Positions 35,257 through 43,371 of a stretch of DNA of 64,000 nucleotides are shown piece by piece. This DNA is from an uncultured Bacteroidia bacterium. GTDB taxonomy: Bacteria; Bacteroidota; Bacteroidia; Bacteroidales; F082. A program made the translations under genes and the position numbers. Within the stretch, counting starts at the first letter, position 1. Each line of letters begins with the position of its first letter. The stretch lies in NCBI GenBank assembly GCA_902767725.1, contig CACXIM010000031.1, positions 1-64,000 of the forward strand. Reading direction: 5' to 3'. The notes under the pieces are model-generated. The model saw nothing but the letters and a program-made list of their open reading frames with translations. It ran no database searches and was not told where the DNA came from.

Positions 35257-35716
35257 ATGTCACAAAGATTGCAACCCATCTTCTTTTTCCTTTCGGCATT
35301 GGTCTTTCGACTTGTTTGGTCATGGCATCACTTCTCCCGACGTTTGGGAGGAAGGCGTGTCGCCATTTAAAATGACGTTCTCGCTGCCCATACTGATCCT
35401 GACCGTCACAGCGATGATTCTGAGCGGTTATCTTGCCATGGGTCTGTTCCGTGCAGTGAAGTTGGCCCAGTTCCAAAAGCTACTGAAGATTGCTCGCATC
35501 AACATCATTGTCATTGTGGTTTGCATCGCAGCCTACCTCGGCTATTCCTATTTCATCATTCCCAAGATGGCCCAGACTGTCGATCCGACCATCCTGGAAC
35601 CTTCGTTTAGGGTGGGAGTGGCCTTCCCCTTGGCCGCTCTGCTGCTGAGTGTCATTGCTGCATCAGGCCTGAAGAAGGATATCAAGAAGGTGCGTTCCAC
35701 AGACCGTATCCGTTGA
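35257..35716 (+). pseudogene. DUF4293 membrane protein gene with an N-terminal frameshift
   Basis: The ATG at 35257 opens a frame with the expected first helix (MSQRLQPIFFFLSALVF) but soon runs into junk and a stop at ~35370. The rest of the protein is in another frame, from about 35312 to 35716 (LFGHGITSPDVWEEG, then three hydrophobic helices ending KKVRSTDRIR). Joining the frames near 35305 restores most of a DUF4293-type four-helix protein, with part of helix 1 missing. A shorter product could start at the ATG at 35372. Confidence 0.7.
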
Positions 35717-35736
35717 TGGGGTTTATTACCATTAAA

Positions 35737-35775
35737 TACGAAAGCCGACCTCATTTCGGGGTCGGCTTTCGTAGT
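35737..35775. terminator. Bidirectional terminator between DUF4293 and the phosphoesterase gene
   Basis: ACGAAAGCCGACC / GGTCGGCTTTCGT is a perfect 13-bp stem between two convergent genes. Confidence 0.8.
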
Positions 35776-35776
35776 T

Positions 35777-36280
35777 TCAGTAAATCCTGTTGCGGTCGAG
35801 TTGAAATATTTCCATGTCCTTGAATGTCTTGCCGTCAATCACCATCCGGATGAAGGTGATCTGCTTGTGGAATCCCGAATTGCCCGCCGCGCCTGGGTTG
35901 ACGTGGAGCAGGTTGAGCTTCTTGTCGTAAATGACCTTTAGGATATGCGAATGGCCACAGATGTAAAGATCGGGCTTCTTTTCCTGCAAGATATATTTCA
36001 CCTCGGGCATGTAATGGCCAGGATAGCCACCGATGTGGGTCATGTAAACGTCTACATCCTCCACGTGGAAGAAGAGGTCTGCTGGGTATTGCATCCTAAC
36101 GATATGGTTATCGACGTTGCCGTGGACGGCGCGCAAGGGCTTGAACGCGGCCAAGGCCTCGGCCGTCTCGATGTTGCCGATGTCACCCGCATGCCACAAC
36201 TCATCAACATCCTTGAAGAAGTCGAAAAGCTGCGGAATCAAAGTGCAGTGCGTATCCGAAAGAATGCCTATTTTTTTCAC
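35777..36280 (-). CDS. YfcE/MJ0936-type metallophosphoesterase
   Basis: This cytoplasmic phosphodiesterase of 167 residues binds two metals. The visible ligands are ILSDTHC (Asp8, His10), HAGDIG, VHGNVDNH, and ICGHSHILK. Substrate unknown. Its start overlaps the stop of the upstream DUF3078 gene by four bases, so the genes are coupled. Confidence 0.9.
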   Translation of the reverse strand: MKKIGILSDTHCTLIPQLFDFFKDVDELWHAGDIGNIETAEALAAFKPLRAVHGNVDNHIVRMQYPADLFFHVEDVDVYMTHIGGYPGHYMPEVKYILQEKKPDLYICGHSHILKVIYDKKLNLLHVNPGAAGNSGFHKQITFIRMVIDGKTFKDMEIFQLDRNRIY

Positions 36281-37200
36281 TTGAGATTGATCATAAATCC
36301 AATCGCCAAGACCTCCTTGAACTGCACCTTCGAGCCTTCAATCTTCACGTTGGCTTCGTCATAGAACGGGATGTCGTAGTCGTAGATGAGATGCGTGGCA
36401 AGGTTGGCATTGAGCCATGAGTTGACTTTCAGCACGAGCATGTTCTGCCAGTCCACGTCGATGCGCTCGGGGTGGTTGAGGTAGTTGGAGAAGAGCTCGA
36501 GCTTCGAGTTGAAGTCTATGTTCTTGGCCAGCGGATACTGGAACTTGGCCACGGCACGGGCGCCAAACTCGTAGCGCACCTTGGCGAAGTTGGTGTGGAC
36601 GATGGTGTCGTTTTTGTCTAGGTTGTTCACGCCAAATGCACCCTCTTCAGCCAAGCGGTCGTCGTTGACGATGGTGATGCGGCCAGTGAGGGGCGAGAAG
36701 TAGAGTGAGAAATACTTGTTGGGCACCCATTCCACACCGAGACCCAAGCTGATATATGCTGGGGCGAGGAAATGGGAGATATAGTTGGTAGAGTCCTTGG
36801 TGTAGTCGAAGCCGTAGGCAAACTGCGAGCGGAAGGCCAGCTCAGCGGCATAGTTGAGGTGCTCGGTGGCCTTGTATCCGGCCAAAGAGGTGAACTCGAT
36901 CTTGTCGTCGGTTTTGATGGGCTTGCGCTCGAAGTCGTAGAAACTGTAACCCAAAGCGGTGGTCAGCGTGTTGTCCCACTTGAAGTTGTTTTTTTTGTAA
37001 CGGATTTCGTAGTTGAACAAGCCTTGGCCGTTGATGGTGTTCTGTCCGCCTGCGGCCCAGTTGGTGTAGGAACTCTGGCCGAAGTTGAGGCCGATGTTGC
37101 CTTTGTGGGTCCAACCGTCAGGTTGATCTTCTTGTTTTTCTTGTGCGAAAGAAACGATGGCAAATGCTAATGCCAACGCGGTAAGTAAAACTTTTTTCAT
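36277..37200 (-). CDS. DUF3078 outer-membrane beta-barrel protein
   Basis: The protein of 307 residues has a signal peptide (MKKVLLTALALAFAIVSFAQ) followed by GNIGLNFGQSSYTNWAAGGQ, the hallmark of DUF3078. The rest is made of alternating strands with aromatic belts, as in a beta-barrel. The ATG at 37200 is chosen over an upstream one because it gives this signal peptide. It sits between a secreted protein gene and the phosphoesterase gene on one strand. Confidence 0.88.
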   Translation of the reverse strand: MKKVLLTALALAFAIVSFAQEKQEDQPDGWTHKGNIGLNFGQSSYTNWAAGGQNTINGQGLFNYEIRYKKNNFKWDNTLTTALGYSFYDFERKPIKTDDKIEFTSLAGYKATEHLNYAAELAFRSQFAYGFDYTKDSTNYISHFLAPAYISLGLGVEWVPNKYFSLYFSPLTGRITIVNDDRLAEEGAFGVNNLDKNDTIVHTNFAKVRYEFGARAVAKFQYPLAKNIDFNSKLELFSNYLNHPERIDVDWQNMLVLKVNSWLNANLATHLIYDYDIPFYDEANVKIEGSKVQFKEVLAIGFMINLK

Positions 37201-37220
37201 TTTGATATGGTTTAAAAACA

Positions 37221-37883
37221 TTAGAATCCTTTGCCTTTCCACTTGATGGTCTTATAGGTTATATCGCCATGTGGGTTAAAGTCGAGATACTTGAGGTCGC
37301 GGCCTTCCTTGGGAAGGATGATGAAGGTTTCGGGGTCGTCGTTGACGATTGCCATCACCTTTTGGACCATCTTGGGACGTGGAGAGAGGGTGCCTTTATT
37401 GACGTCGTATTCGTAGAATGCCAAGGCGCACTCGGCAAATATCTCGCCATCATCCTCGATGCTGATGCCAAAGAGTTTGTTGCCGCTAGGGAGGTTCCAA
37501 TAGGCAGCGTTGAGGATGTGTTTTCGCACTATGGTGTCGCCTTTTCTAAAGTTGGCGTCCACTTGAGCAATCATTGTGTCGGCGGTAGAAATTTCAATAT
37601 AGCCGTTCCTGGGGGCGAGGTCGATTTTGAAATCCCTAAAAAAGTTCTCATACACCTCGATTTTGTTGGCTTTGCCGGTTTTCTTGAACTTGTTGAAGGC
37701 GTCCACGTACTGGCCCGGGAACTGCTTGCCCCATGCCGTGAAGAGTTTCTCGATGGTGGTGGTCTGTGATGCAGACACGGTGATGGTCTTCTGCCAATGC
37801 TCCCTGAACTCCTCGGCATCCTGTGCCTTGGCGGTGTAACTCAAAACAACCGCCACAATAGTCAAAAGTACTAATTTCTTCAT
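37221..37883 (-). CDS. Secreted hypothetical protein
   Basis: The product of 220 residues has a clear signal peptide (MKKLVLLTIVAVVLSYTAKA) and no lipobox, membrane helix or catalytic motif that I recognise. I do not know the family. It is twenty bases upstream of the DUF3078 gene on the same strand, so a shared role at the envelope is possible. Confidence 0.75.
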   Translation of the reverse strand: MKKLVLLTIVAVVLSYTAKAQDAEEFREHWQKTITVSASQTTTIEKLFTAWGKQFPGQYVDAFNKFKKTGKANKIEVYENFFRDFKIDLAPRNGYIEISTADTMIAQVDANFRKGDTIVRKHILNAAYWNLPSGNKLFGISIEDDGEIFAECALAFYEYDVNKGTLSPRPKMVQKVMAIVNDDPETFIILPKEGRDLKYLDFNPHGDITYKTIKWKGKGF

Positions 37884-37921
37884 TTTTTTGATTTTTAAAA
37901 CTTATTATTCGAACCTTTATT

Positions 37922-37983
37922 TTCAACTCTAAACTCTCAACTTACCACTACTCTAAACTCTAAACCCTAAACTCTCAACTAAT
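37922..37983. repeat. Direct CTCTAAACTCTCAACT word repeat
   Basis: Five or more copies of the word CTAAACTCT or CTCAACT follow each other between two minus-strand genes. No inverted arm is clear here. Confidence 0.65.
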
Positions 37984-38755
37984 AACTATTCCCATCCTGG
38001 AAATTATGCGCTCCAATGCTAAACGTGATATCCTGCATATTGCTACTGCGCACATATTTTCCGTTCTTTTCTGCAGGAAGCCAGACGGTTTCTTCAAGAA
38101 GGCGGACTGCTTCGTTGTCGCAGCCACCGCCCACCGAGTTGACGACGACGATATTCGACACACTACCGTCAGTTTCCACCACGAAGCTCAGGCGCACCGT
38201 GCCTTGGATCTCACGTTCCTTGGCCTCGGCGGGGAACTGCATGTTGTTGACGATGTATTGGCCCATGTTACCACCATTGGCAAAATAGGGACGGGCGACT
38301 TCTTCGAGCTGTTTGTATTCGTATATCTTATAAGAGGTGTCGGCTTCCAAACCCAGCGGCACCACGGGGCGCTCGTGACGTTTCCAATAGCGTTTGTAAC
38401 TCCTTGCGCTGAAGTCGACCTCGTACTCGTAGTCGTAATCCATTGGGATGCCGATGTTGGTGGCGGGCTTCCACAGGATGGTCTTCACCAGATGCAGCGC
38501 GATAGGGGAGGCCGCCTCGCTGAAGCTCGACTTGATGGTGTAGTTGCTGGCCACGCCTTGCGGGTCGATGTGCATGCCGACGACGACTTTGCCGCTGTTG
38601 CCCTGTTCAAGGTCAGCCTCGGGATAGACGAGCGTGTGGGTGATGTAGTCCGCGGTCACCTCGTGGCCCGCTACGGGCTCGGGTGCTGTGATTTGTGCAG
38701 TCAAGCGCATCCCCGAGAAGAGGACGAGCATGGCGAAAAGGAGTCTTGCTTTCAT
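37979..38755 (-). CDS. Periplasmic protein with two TonB-type C-terminal domains
   Basis: The protein of 258 residues has a signal peptide and two related halves. The second half (YIVNNMQFPAEAKEREIQGT, then VGGGCDNEAVRLLEE) is a standard TonB_C domain. The first (THTLVYPEADLEQGNSGKVV, then LVKTILWKPA) is a weaker copy. There is no proline-rich linker, so it is not a conventional TonB. The ATG at 38755 gives the signal peptide and lies 22 bases after a TACTTTTG box. Confidence 0.82.
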   Translation of the reverse strand: MKARLLFAMLVLFSGMRLTAQITAPEPVAGHEVTADYITHTLVYPEADLEQGNSGKVVVGMHIDPQGVASNYTIKSSFSEAASPIALHLVKTILWKPATNIGIPMDYDYEYEVDFSARSYKRYWKRHERPVVPLGLEADTSYKIYEYKQLEEVARPYFANGGNMGQYIVNNMQFPAEAKEREIQGTVRLSFVVETDGSVSNIVVVNSVGGGCDNEAVRLLEETVWLPAEKNGKYVRSSNMQDITFSIGAHNFQDGNSY

Positions 38756-38777
38756 GGCATTAGTGTTTTTGATGATG

Positions 38778-38785
38778 CAAAAGTA
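38778..38785 (-). promoter_or_regulatory. -7 element of the TonB-like gene
   Basis: TACTTTTG on the minus strand, 22 bases before the ATG. Confidence 0.65.
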
Positions 38786-38789
38786 ACTA

Positions 38790-38882
38790 TTTTGTTGAAT
38801 TGTTGAATTGTTTATTCGTTTAATTGTTAAATTAGTGGTAACTTTACAACAATTAAACAGTTCAACACTCAACGATTCAACA
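38790..38882. repeat. Intergenic TTGAATTGTT word palindrome
   Basis: TGTTGAATTGTTGAATTG and TTTAATTGTTAAAT on the left face ACAATTAAACAGTTCAAC and CTCAACGATTCAAC on the right. It lies between the divergent TonB-like and rlmB genes. Confidence 0.75.
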
Positions 38883-38889
38883 TTATTCT

Positions 38890-38897
38890 TATTTTTG
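38890..38897 (+). promoter_or_regulatory. -7 element of rlmB
   Basis: TATTTTTG, 17 bases before the ATG. Confidence 0.65.
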
Positions 38898-38913
38898 CGC
38901 AAATTTTGACCTT

Positions 38914-39660
38914 ATGGAAGACAACTACAAGAACAATATGGTTTTCGGCATCCATCCCGTGTTGGAGCTGATCCGCTCGCAGAAGGAGATAGAGAAGGTC
39001 TACATTCAAGGTGGCACACGCTCGCCAGAGATTGCGGAGATTGCCAACACCTGCCGTGCCAACGGTGTCCCCGTGCAATTCGTGCCCATCGAGAAGATGA
39101 ACCGCCTGACGCGCAAGAACCATCAAGGCGTGGTGGCTTTCATCTGCCCGATAGAATACCAACCCTTGGAGAAAGTGGTGCAGATGGTCTTCGAGGACGG
39201 CCGTGATCCCTTTGTGCTGATGCTCGACCGCGTGACCGACGTGCGCAACTTCGGCGCCATCGCCCGCACGGCCTACGCCGCCGGTGTGGATGCCATCGTC
39301 ATCCCCAACCACGGCTCGGCCTCCATCAATGGCGACGCAATGAAGACCTCGGCCGGGGCTTTGTCGTTGATCAACGTGTGCCGTGTGGAGAACCTGAAGG
39401 ATGCCATAGATTTTTTGAAGGCCAGTGGTCTGCGTGTGGTAGGCTTCACCGAAAAGGCCAAGGAAAGCCTTTGGAAATCTGATCTCTCAGGTCCCCTTTG
39501 TGTGATGATGGGCTCGGAGGAGGACGGCATCAGCCCTGCCTACCTCAAACGCCTCGACGACCATCTGATGATTCCCATGCCTGGCGACATCGATTCATTG
39601 AATGTATCCGTTGCCACAGGAGTGGTTTGTTTCGAGGTGGTGCGGCAGCGGATGGGATAA
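38914..39660 (+). CDS. rlmB: 23S rRNA (guanosine-2'-O)-methyltransferase RlmB
   Basis: This SpoU/TrmH-family knot methyltransferase has 248 residues and the RlmB substrate-binding N-terminal domain (FGIHPVLELIRSQKEIEKVY). The three SPOUT motifs are DRVTDVRNFGAIARTA, LCVMMGSEEDGISPAYL and IPMPGDIDSLNVSVATGV. The expected target is a conserved guanosine in domain V of 23S rRNA. Confidence 0.93.
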   Translation: MEDNYKNNMVFGIHPVLELIRSQKEIEKVYIQGGTRSPEIAEIANTCRANGVPVQFVPIEKMNRLTRKNHQGVVAFICPIEYQPLEKVVQMVFEDGRDPFVLMLDRVTDVRNFGAIARTAYAAGVDAIVIPNHGSASINGDAMKTSAGALSLINVCRVENLKDAIDFLKASGLRVVGFTEKAKESLWKSDLSGPLCVMMGSEEDGISPAYLKRLDDHLMIPMPGDIDSLNVSVATGVVCFEVVRQRMG

Positions 39661-39667
39661 TATTATT

Positions 39668-39695
39668 GTAGAGACGGTGTGCACACCGTCTCTAC
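39668..39695. repeat. 28-bp REP-like palindrome, copy 1
   Basis: A perfect palindrome whose half-site is GTAGAGACGGTGTG. Identical copies lie at 43627-43654 (inside the RAYT gene) and 43954-43981. Confidence 0.92.
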
Positions 39696-39744
39696 ATCTT
39701 GAAACCATTTTTTAAACAATATCAGACGTTTTCAAGAAAAATTA

Positions 39745-39752
39745 TATATTTG
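39745..39752 (+). promoter_or_regulatory. Possible -7 element of the structured RNA
   Basis: TATATTTG matches TAnnTTTG about 95 bases before the first RNA stem. The -33 side is weak. Confidence 0.4.
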
Positions 39753-39844
39753 CAAACAGAAATTCAAATCATTAGTTGAACAAATAGAAACCAAAGAAAA
39801 AGATAACCATAAAAGACATATTATAATCAGACAGCACTTGTTGC

Positions 39845-40007
39845 TTTCCTTGAACACCAAAGTTCCATTTAGTCCCCGTTTTGGCGGGGCAACCTATCAA
39901 GGACAAGTTGACAAATGTCGTACTTGGTACGGCGTGGAATACTTGTTAGATAGGTAGGGCGTGGAACCCCTGGTGTTCAAGCAAGGAATTGATTCCACGC
40001 TTTTTTT
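39845..40007 (+). ncRNA. Structured RNA of unknown family with its own terminator
   Basis: About 160 bases can form nested stems: CTTGAACACCA (39849) with TGGTGTTCAAG (39971), GTTCCA (39862) with TGGAAC (39962), ACCTATC (39892) with GATAGGT (39949), ACAAGT (39903) with ACTTGT (39941). Hairpins CCCCG/CGGGG (39874) and GTCGTAC/GTACGGC (39917) lie inside. TTCCACGC and seven T residues close the 3' end. GCGTGGAA occurs twice (39932, 39959) and could pair with TTCCACGC (39993), an alternative to the second stem. A separate promoter box for the next gene lies at 40042, so this is probably a stand-alone transcript. A 6S-type RNA is a possible alternative. Confidence 0.6.
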
Positions 40008-40041
40008 ATTGCCTGTGCTTCGATTTGGCACAATCGGACAA

Positions 40042-40049
40042 TAGATTTG
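40042..40049 (+). promoter_or_regulatory. -7 element of the zinc-ribbon operon
   Basis: TAGATTTG has a TTTG 19 bases upstream, matching the -33/-7 layout of Bacteroidetes promoters. It lies 70 bases before the ATG. Confidence 0.6.
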
Positions 40050-40118
40050 CGGCGGAAAACAATAAGGTGATAAGAATTGCAAATCTAACAAATTGAATAA
40101 TTGATAAATAATTGAAAA

Positions 40119-42149
40119 ATGGAAAAGACCAGAAAATGCCCATATTGCGGCGAAGAAATCATGGCAGATGCCAAAAAATGCAGACATTGCGGCGAATGGC
40201 TGAATGACGAGGCCGAGCCAAAGCAAGAACCTGCTCAAGAAATGGCTATAAAAGAGTTTGAAAACCAACTGAAAAATGAAGTTTTGGTAACAACGTCACA
40301 TGAGGAAGGTTCTTTGATAGATTCAGTGCCAAACAAGCCAAATGAATCTTTGTTCAAGTCATGTTTTTGGGAGCAGATAACCAAGCATTACTGTGATTTC
40401 AAGGGCAATGTTGATAGAAAAACCTTTTGGGTTTGTTATCTTTATTATTCCCTAATAATGCTTGTGATTGCAGGCGTTTCTGCGATTGTTCCGCTGCTAG
40501 GCATCATTTTGATGACTGTAGTCTCTTTGGGACTACTTTTGCCATTTTTGGGATTGATGGTGCGTAGATTGCATGACATTGGCAAGAAAGGTGTGTGGAT
40601 TTTTATTTCCCTTGTTCCTATAGTGGGTGCTATTTGGCTTCTTGTACTTCTTGCTAAGAAAGGGTTAACGCAAAATCCAAACAAATGGAACTTGAAAGAC
40701 ACTGTTATCACTATTGCTATGGTGGTTGTGGGTTGTGGGCTGTTTTTTGTGCCAACATCATCTTTCGATTTTGAAGATGATTCTGAATATGAAACAGATT
40801 CGGAATTAAGTCTACTGGATGAAACAGATATCAAGTATGAAATCAGCCAGATTCAGTTTGGCCTGAATGCGAATCAAAAGTCATTAAGCAGTTTCATGGA
40901 CATAGAACTAAAGAGCGTATACGAATCGGTAGTGGAAAAAGAACAAGAATATGGAGTAGAATGCGAGTGCCTGGATTTGGTTCGTCAGATGGAAAATGGT
41001 CATGTTAAAATTGAGCCAGTAGAAATAACTGGCGTTTATGAAGGATTAGCAGGGGCGCTAGTGAATTTAGTCTTTTCTAATGCACCCGATTGTGAGGCTT
41101 TATTAGGACTGGCCTATGAAAGAGAATCATCTTTCTTCTCGAAGCATAGGATTAATAAATTGACAATCAATAGTGTATATTATGATGAGGGCCAAAGTCT
41201 GGAGCAATGCATGAATGATTGGTTAGAATCCGAATCATTTTTGCGCTCAAATGGATGGCGGGAAGGACAAATTGAGTTTATTGATATCAATGGAGTAAGT
41301 CATTTTTTTGTAGAAGGAGATTATGCGGGTTATAGGGAAGATGGAATAGGGTATTATGAAGATTCTGATAATAATATGTATTGGATAAATGCTGGAGGAG
41401 TAAAATTCTTTCATCCCTATGAGACCGAATGTGATTATGATGAATATGGGAACTATTATTGTGATGAGGTTGATGACGATTATGATGATACGGATGTTCC
41501 TCAAAATGCAGACATAGGACAACCTGCCAATGTAGCAAATAGATTTGTTGTTATTGATGGATCAGAACTGCGCCTGCGTTTGGCTCCATCGACAAGTTCT
41601 GAAACATATAAATGGCCAGATGGCACAAACCGCCATCCTAATGTTGGCGATAAGTTCAGATATCTTGGCGAATCTGGAGATTTTTATAAGATTGCTTTTG
41701 ACAGCAAAGAGATGTGGGTGTCAAAACAATACACGCACCTTGAATCAGGGAGTCAAGTTGTCACGAATGATCAATTGGAGATTGAAAGTGAACAAGAAAA
41801 TGGATATGAGGCCGAAGAGAACGTTGATGATCAGGAGATTTTCCAGATTGTGGAAGAGATGCCCAGCTATCCTGGCGGCGAAGGCAAACTGATGGAGTAT
41901 GTGGCCAATAACATCAAGTATCCCCAGATTGCCCGTGAAACTGGAATCCAGGGGCGTGTGTTTGTAGGTCTCGTTGTTGAACCCGATGGTAGTATCTCCA
42001 ATGTGAAGGTGCTTCGTGGCATCGGCGGTGGCTGCGACGAAGAAGCAGTGCGCATTGTCGAGAACATGCCGAAGTGGAAGCCCGGCAAACAGCGTGGAAA
42101 GACCGTGCGTGTGTCTTATATGTTACCTATTAATTTCAAAATACAATAA
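40119..42149 (+). CDS. Zinc ribbon - DUF805 - SH3-like - TonB_C multidomain membrane protein
   Basis: The 676-residue protein starts with a four-Cys zinc ribbon (CPYCGEEIMADAKKCRHCGE). A DUF805 membrane unit follows (about residues 90-215, with four helices and the LMVRRLHDIGKKG motif). Next is a long soluble part of unknown fold, with acidic and Tyr-rich repeats, and an SH3-like stretch (about 475-545, GSELRLRLAPS). The C-terminus is a TonB_C domain (about 590-676, PSYPGGEGKLMEYV). I know no protein with this order. It leads a three-gene cluster, all with the same zinc-ribbon start, and is more AT-rich than flanking genes. Confidence 0.8.
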   Translation: MEKTRKCPYCGEEIMADAKKCRHCGEWLNDEAEPKQEPAQEMAIKEFENQLKNEVLVTTSHEEGSLIDSVPNKPNESLFKSCFWEQITKHYCDFKGNVDRKTFWVCYLYYSLIMLVIAGVSAIVPLLGIILMTVVSLGLLLPFLGLMVRRLHDIGKKGVWIFISLVPIVGAIWLLVLLAKKGLTQNPNKWNLKDTVITIAMVVVGCGLFFVPTSSFDFEDDSEYETDSELSLLDETDIKYEISQIQFGLNANQKSLSSFMDIELKSVYESVVEKEQEYGVECECLDLVRQMENGHVKIEPVEITGVYEGLAGALVNLVFSNAPDCEALLGLAYERESSFFSKHRINKLTINSVYYDEGQSLEQCMNDWLESESFLRSNGWREGQIEFIDINGVSHFFVEGDYAGYREDGIGYYEDSDNNMYWINAGGVKFFHPYETECDYDEYGNYYCDEVDDDYDDTDVPQNADIGQPANVANRFVVIDGSELRLRLAPSTSSETYKWPDGTNRHPNVGDKFRYLGESGDFYKIAFDSKEMWVSKQYTHLESGSQVVTNDQLEIESEQENGYEAEENVDDQEIFQIVEEMPSYPGGEGKLMEYVANNIKYPQIARETGIQGRVFVGLVVEPDGSISNVKVLRGIGGGCDEEAVRIVENMPKWKPGKQRGKTVRVSYMLPINFKIQ

Positions 42150-42154
42150 GAATC

Positions 42155-42763
42155 ATGAGTGAATACAAAAAATGCCCTTGTTGTGGTGAGCAGATTTTAG
42201 CAGAAGCTAAGAAATGCAAGTATTGTAAAGAATGGCTGACTGAACAGCCGCAAAAAGTAGCAAGCGAAGCAGAAACGGCAACCCCGCATAATGAACAAAC
42301 CTTTATTCAGCCTGAAATAAATGTTGTCGTAGATGCAGAGGCCCCACAACAAAACAAGGTGAAAGATGTGCATTTCAAAGCACAGGAGCCAGGTCCATTG
42401 GAAAAGATTAACCCAAGAAAAGTGCTTCTTGACGAGTTTATCATCAAGGATGGCATATTAACGGTAACAACAAAAAAAGGCACAAGCCTCTCTGCACCAA
42501 TAAATAAGGTAGAAGTTGGGTATAGTGAAACCAATGTTGGCAAGGCATACACTTTCAAATACAATGGCAAGAAACTCACATTTGCAGAAATGCCGGAAAT
42601 GCTGTCGGATGAGGAATGGGCTGCTATTGAAGAAATAGTGGAATCCTTTCCAAACTATGGCTTGTCATCTTACGGGGCAATACAAAAGGCGTTTTATATC
42701 GCTGGCGGAATTGTTTTGTTAATCATCATTGCATTTAGATTGGTGGTTAGATGCTCATCGTAA
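42155..42763 (+). CDS. Zinc-ribbon membrane protein with a PH-like middle
   Basis: This protein of 202 residues begins SEYKKCPCCGEQILAEAKKC, the same type of four-Cys ribbon as its neighbours. It continues with a low-complexity linker, a beta-rich module (DEFIIKDGILTVTTKKGTS) that could be PH-like, and one C-terminal membrane helix (about residues 178-196). It lies five bases after the preceding gene. Function unknown. Confidence 0.75.
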   Translation: MSEYKKCPCCGEQILAEAKKCKYCKEWLTEQPQKVASEAETATPHNEQTFIQPEINVVVDAEAPQQNKVKDVHFKAQEPGPLEKINPRKVLLDEFIIKDGILTVTTKKGTSLSAPINKVEVGYSETNVGKAYTFKYNGKKLTFAEMPEMLSDEEWAAIEEIVESFPNYGLSSYGAIQKAFYIAGGIVLLIIIAFRLVVRCSS

Positions 42764-42788
42764 ATAATCCAACTAACTATAATAACAT

Positions 42789-43292
42789 ATGAGTGAATAC
42801 AGAAAGTGCCCTTATTGCGGCGAGGAAATCCTGGCCGAAGCCAAGAAATGCAAGCATTGCAGGGAATGGCTTACAGACCAACCTTCAGCAAAAAGCGAAA
42901 ATACAAAACCAGAACTGACCCAAAACGAAAAGGTTAGGCTTGCAAGCCTTCCAGTCCAAGACCCAAAGCCTGTTGTAACAAATCAACAGCAACCGATAGT
43001 CAATGTATATACGACAGCTGCTCAAGTAAGAGAGACCAAACAAAAAAACGGTATAGGTTTAACAGGTTTTATTCTGTCTTTGGTTTGTTTGTTTACATCA
43101 TGGGCACCTGGGCTCAACATAGTCATGTGGATTCTTGGTTTGGTGTTTTCGGCGGTCGGCGTGTTTAGAAAACCCAAAGGATTCGCTATTGCAGGATTGG
43201 TTATTTCGATGATTAGTATTTTGATAATCATACTCCTAGCTGCTGTCATTGGCGAATTGGCGAGCGAGTTGTTTGATGAACTAGGATTATGA
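42789..43292 (+). CDS. Zinc ribbon - DUF4190 membrane protein
   Basis: The protein of 167 residues begins SEYRKCPYCGEEILAEAKKC and has a proline- and glutamine-rich linker. It ends in a DUF4190-type unit of two or three helices (GLTGFILSLVCLF, MWILGLVFSAVGVFR, AGLVISMISILII). It is third in the cluster. Function unknown. Confidence 0.8.
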   Translation: MSEYRKCPYCGEEILAEAKKCKHCREWLTDQPSAKSENTKPELTQNEKVRLASLPVQDPKPVVTNQQQPIVNVYTTAAQVRETKQKNGIGLTGFILSLVCLFTSWAPGLNIVMWILGLVFSAVGVFRKPKGFAIAGLVISMISILIIILLAAVIGELASELFDELGL

Positions 43293-43293
43293 T

Positions 43294-43371
43294 ATGGTTC
43301 TTGATAAAATCGAGAGAGCCATTAAAGCAAAAAATTTTCAGAAAGCGTCAGAACACATTCATGGCGTATAA
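43294..43371 (+). pseudogene. Truncated ORF cut by the RAYT insertion
   Basis: A 25-codon frame starts directly after the DUF4190 gene (MVLDKIERAIKAKNFQKASE) and ends where it runs into the 3' end of the RAYT gene. It looks like the N-terminus of a fourth gene whose remainder was lost. The evidence is only its position and helix-like start. Confidence 0.45.

Noticed and set aside
39845..40007. tmRNA or RNase P RNA
   Set aside because: There is no tRNA-like end or tag frame as in tmRNA, and none of the RNase P core motifs.
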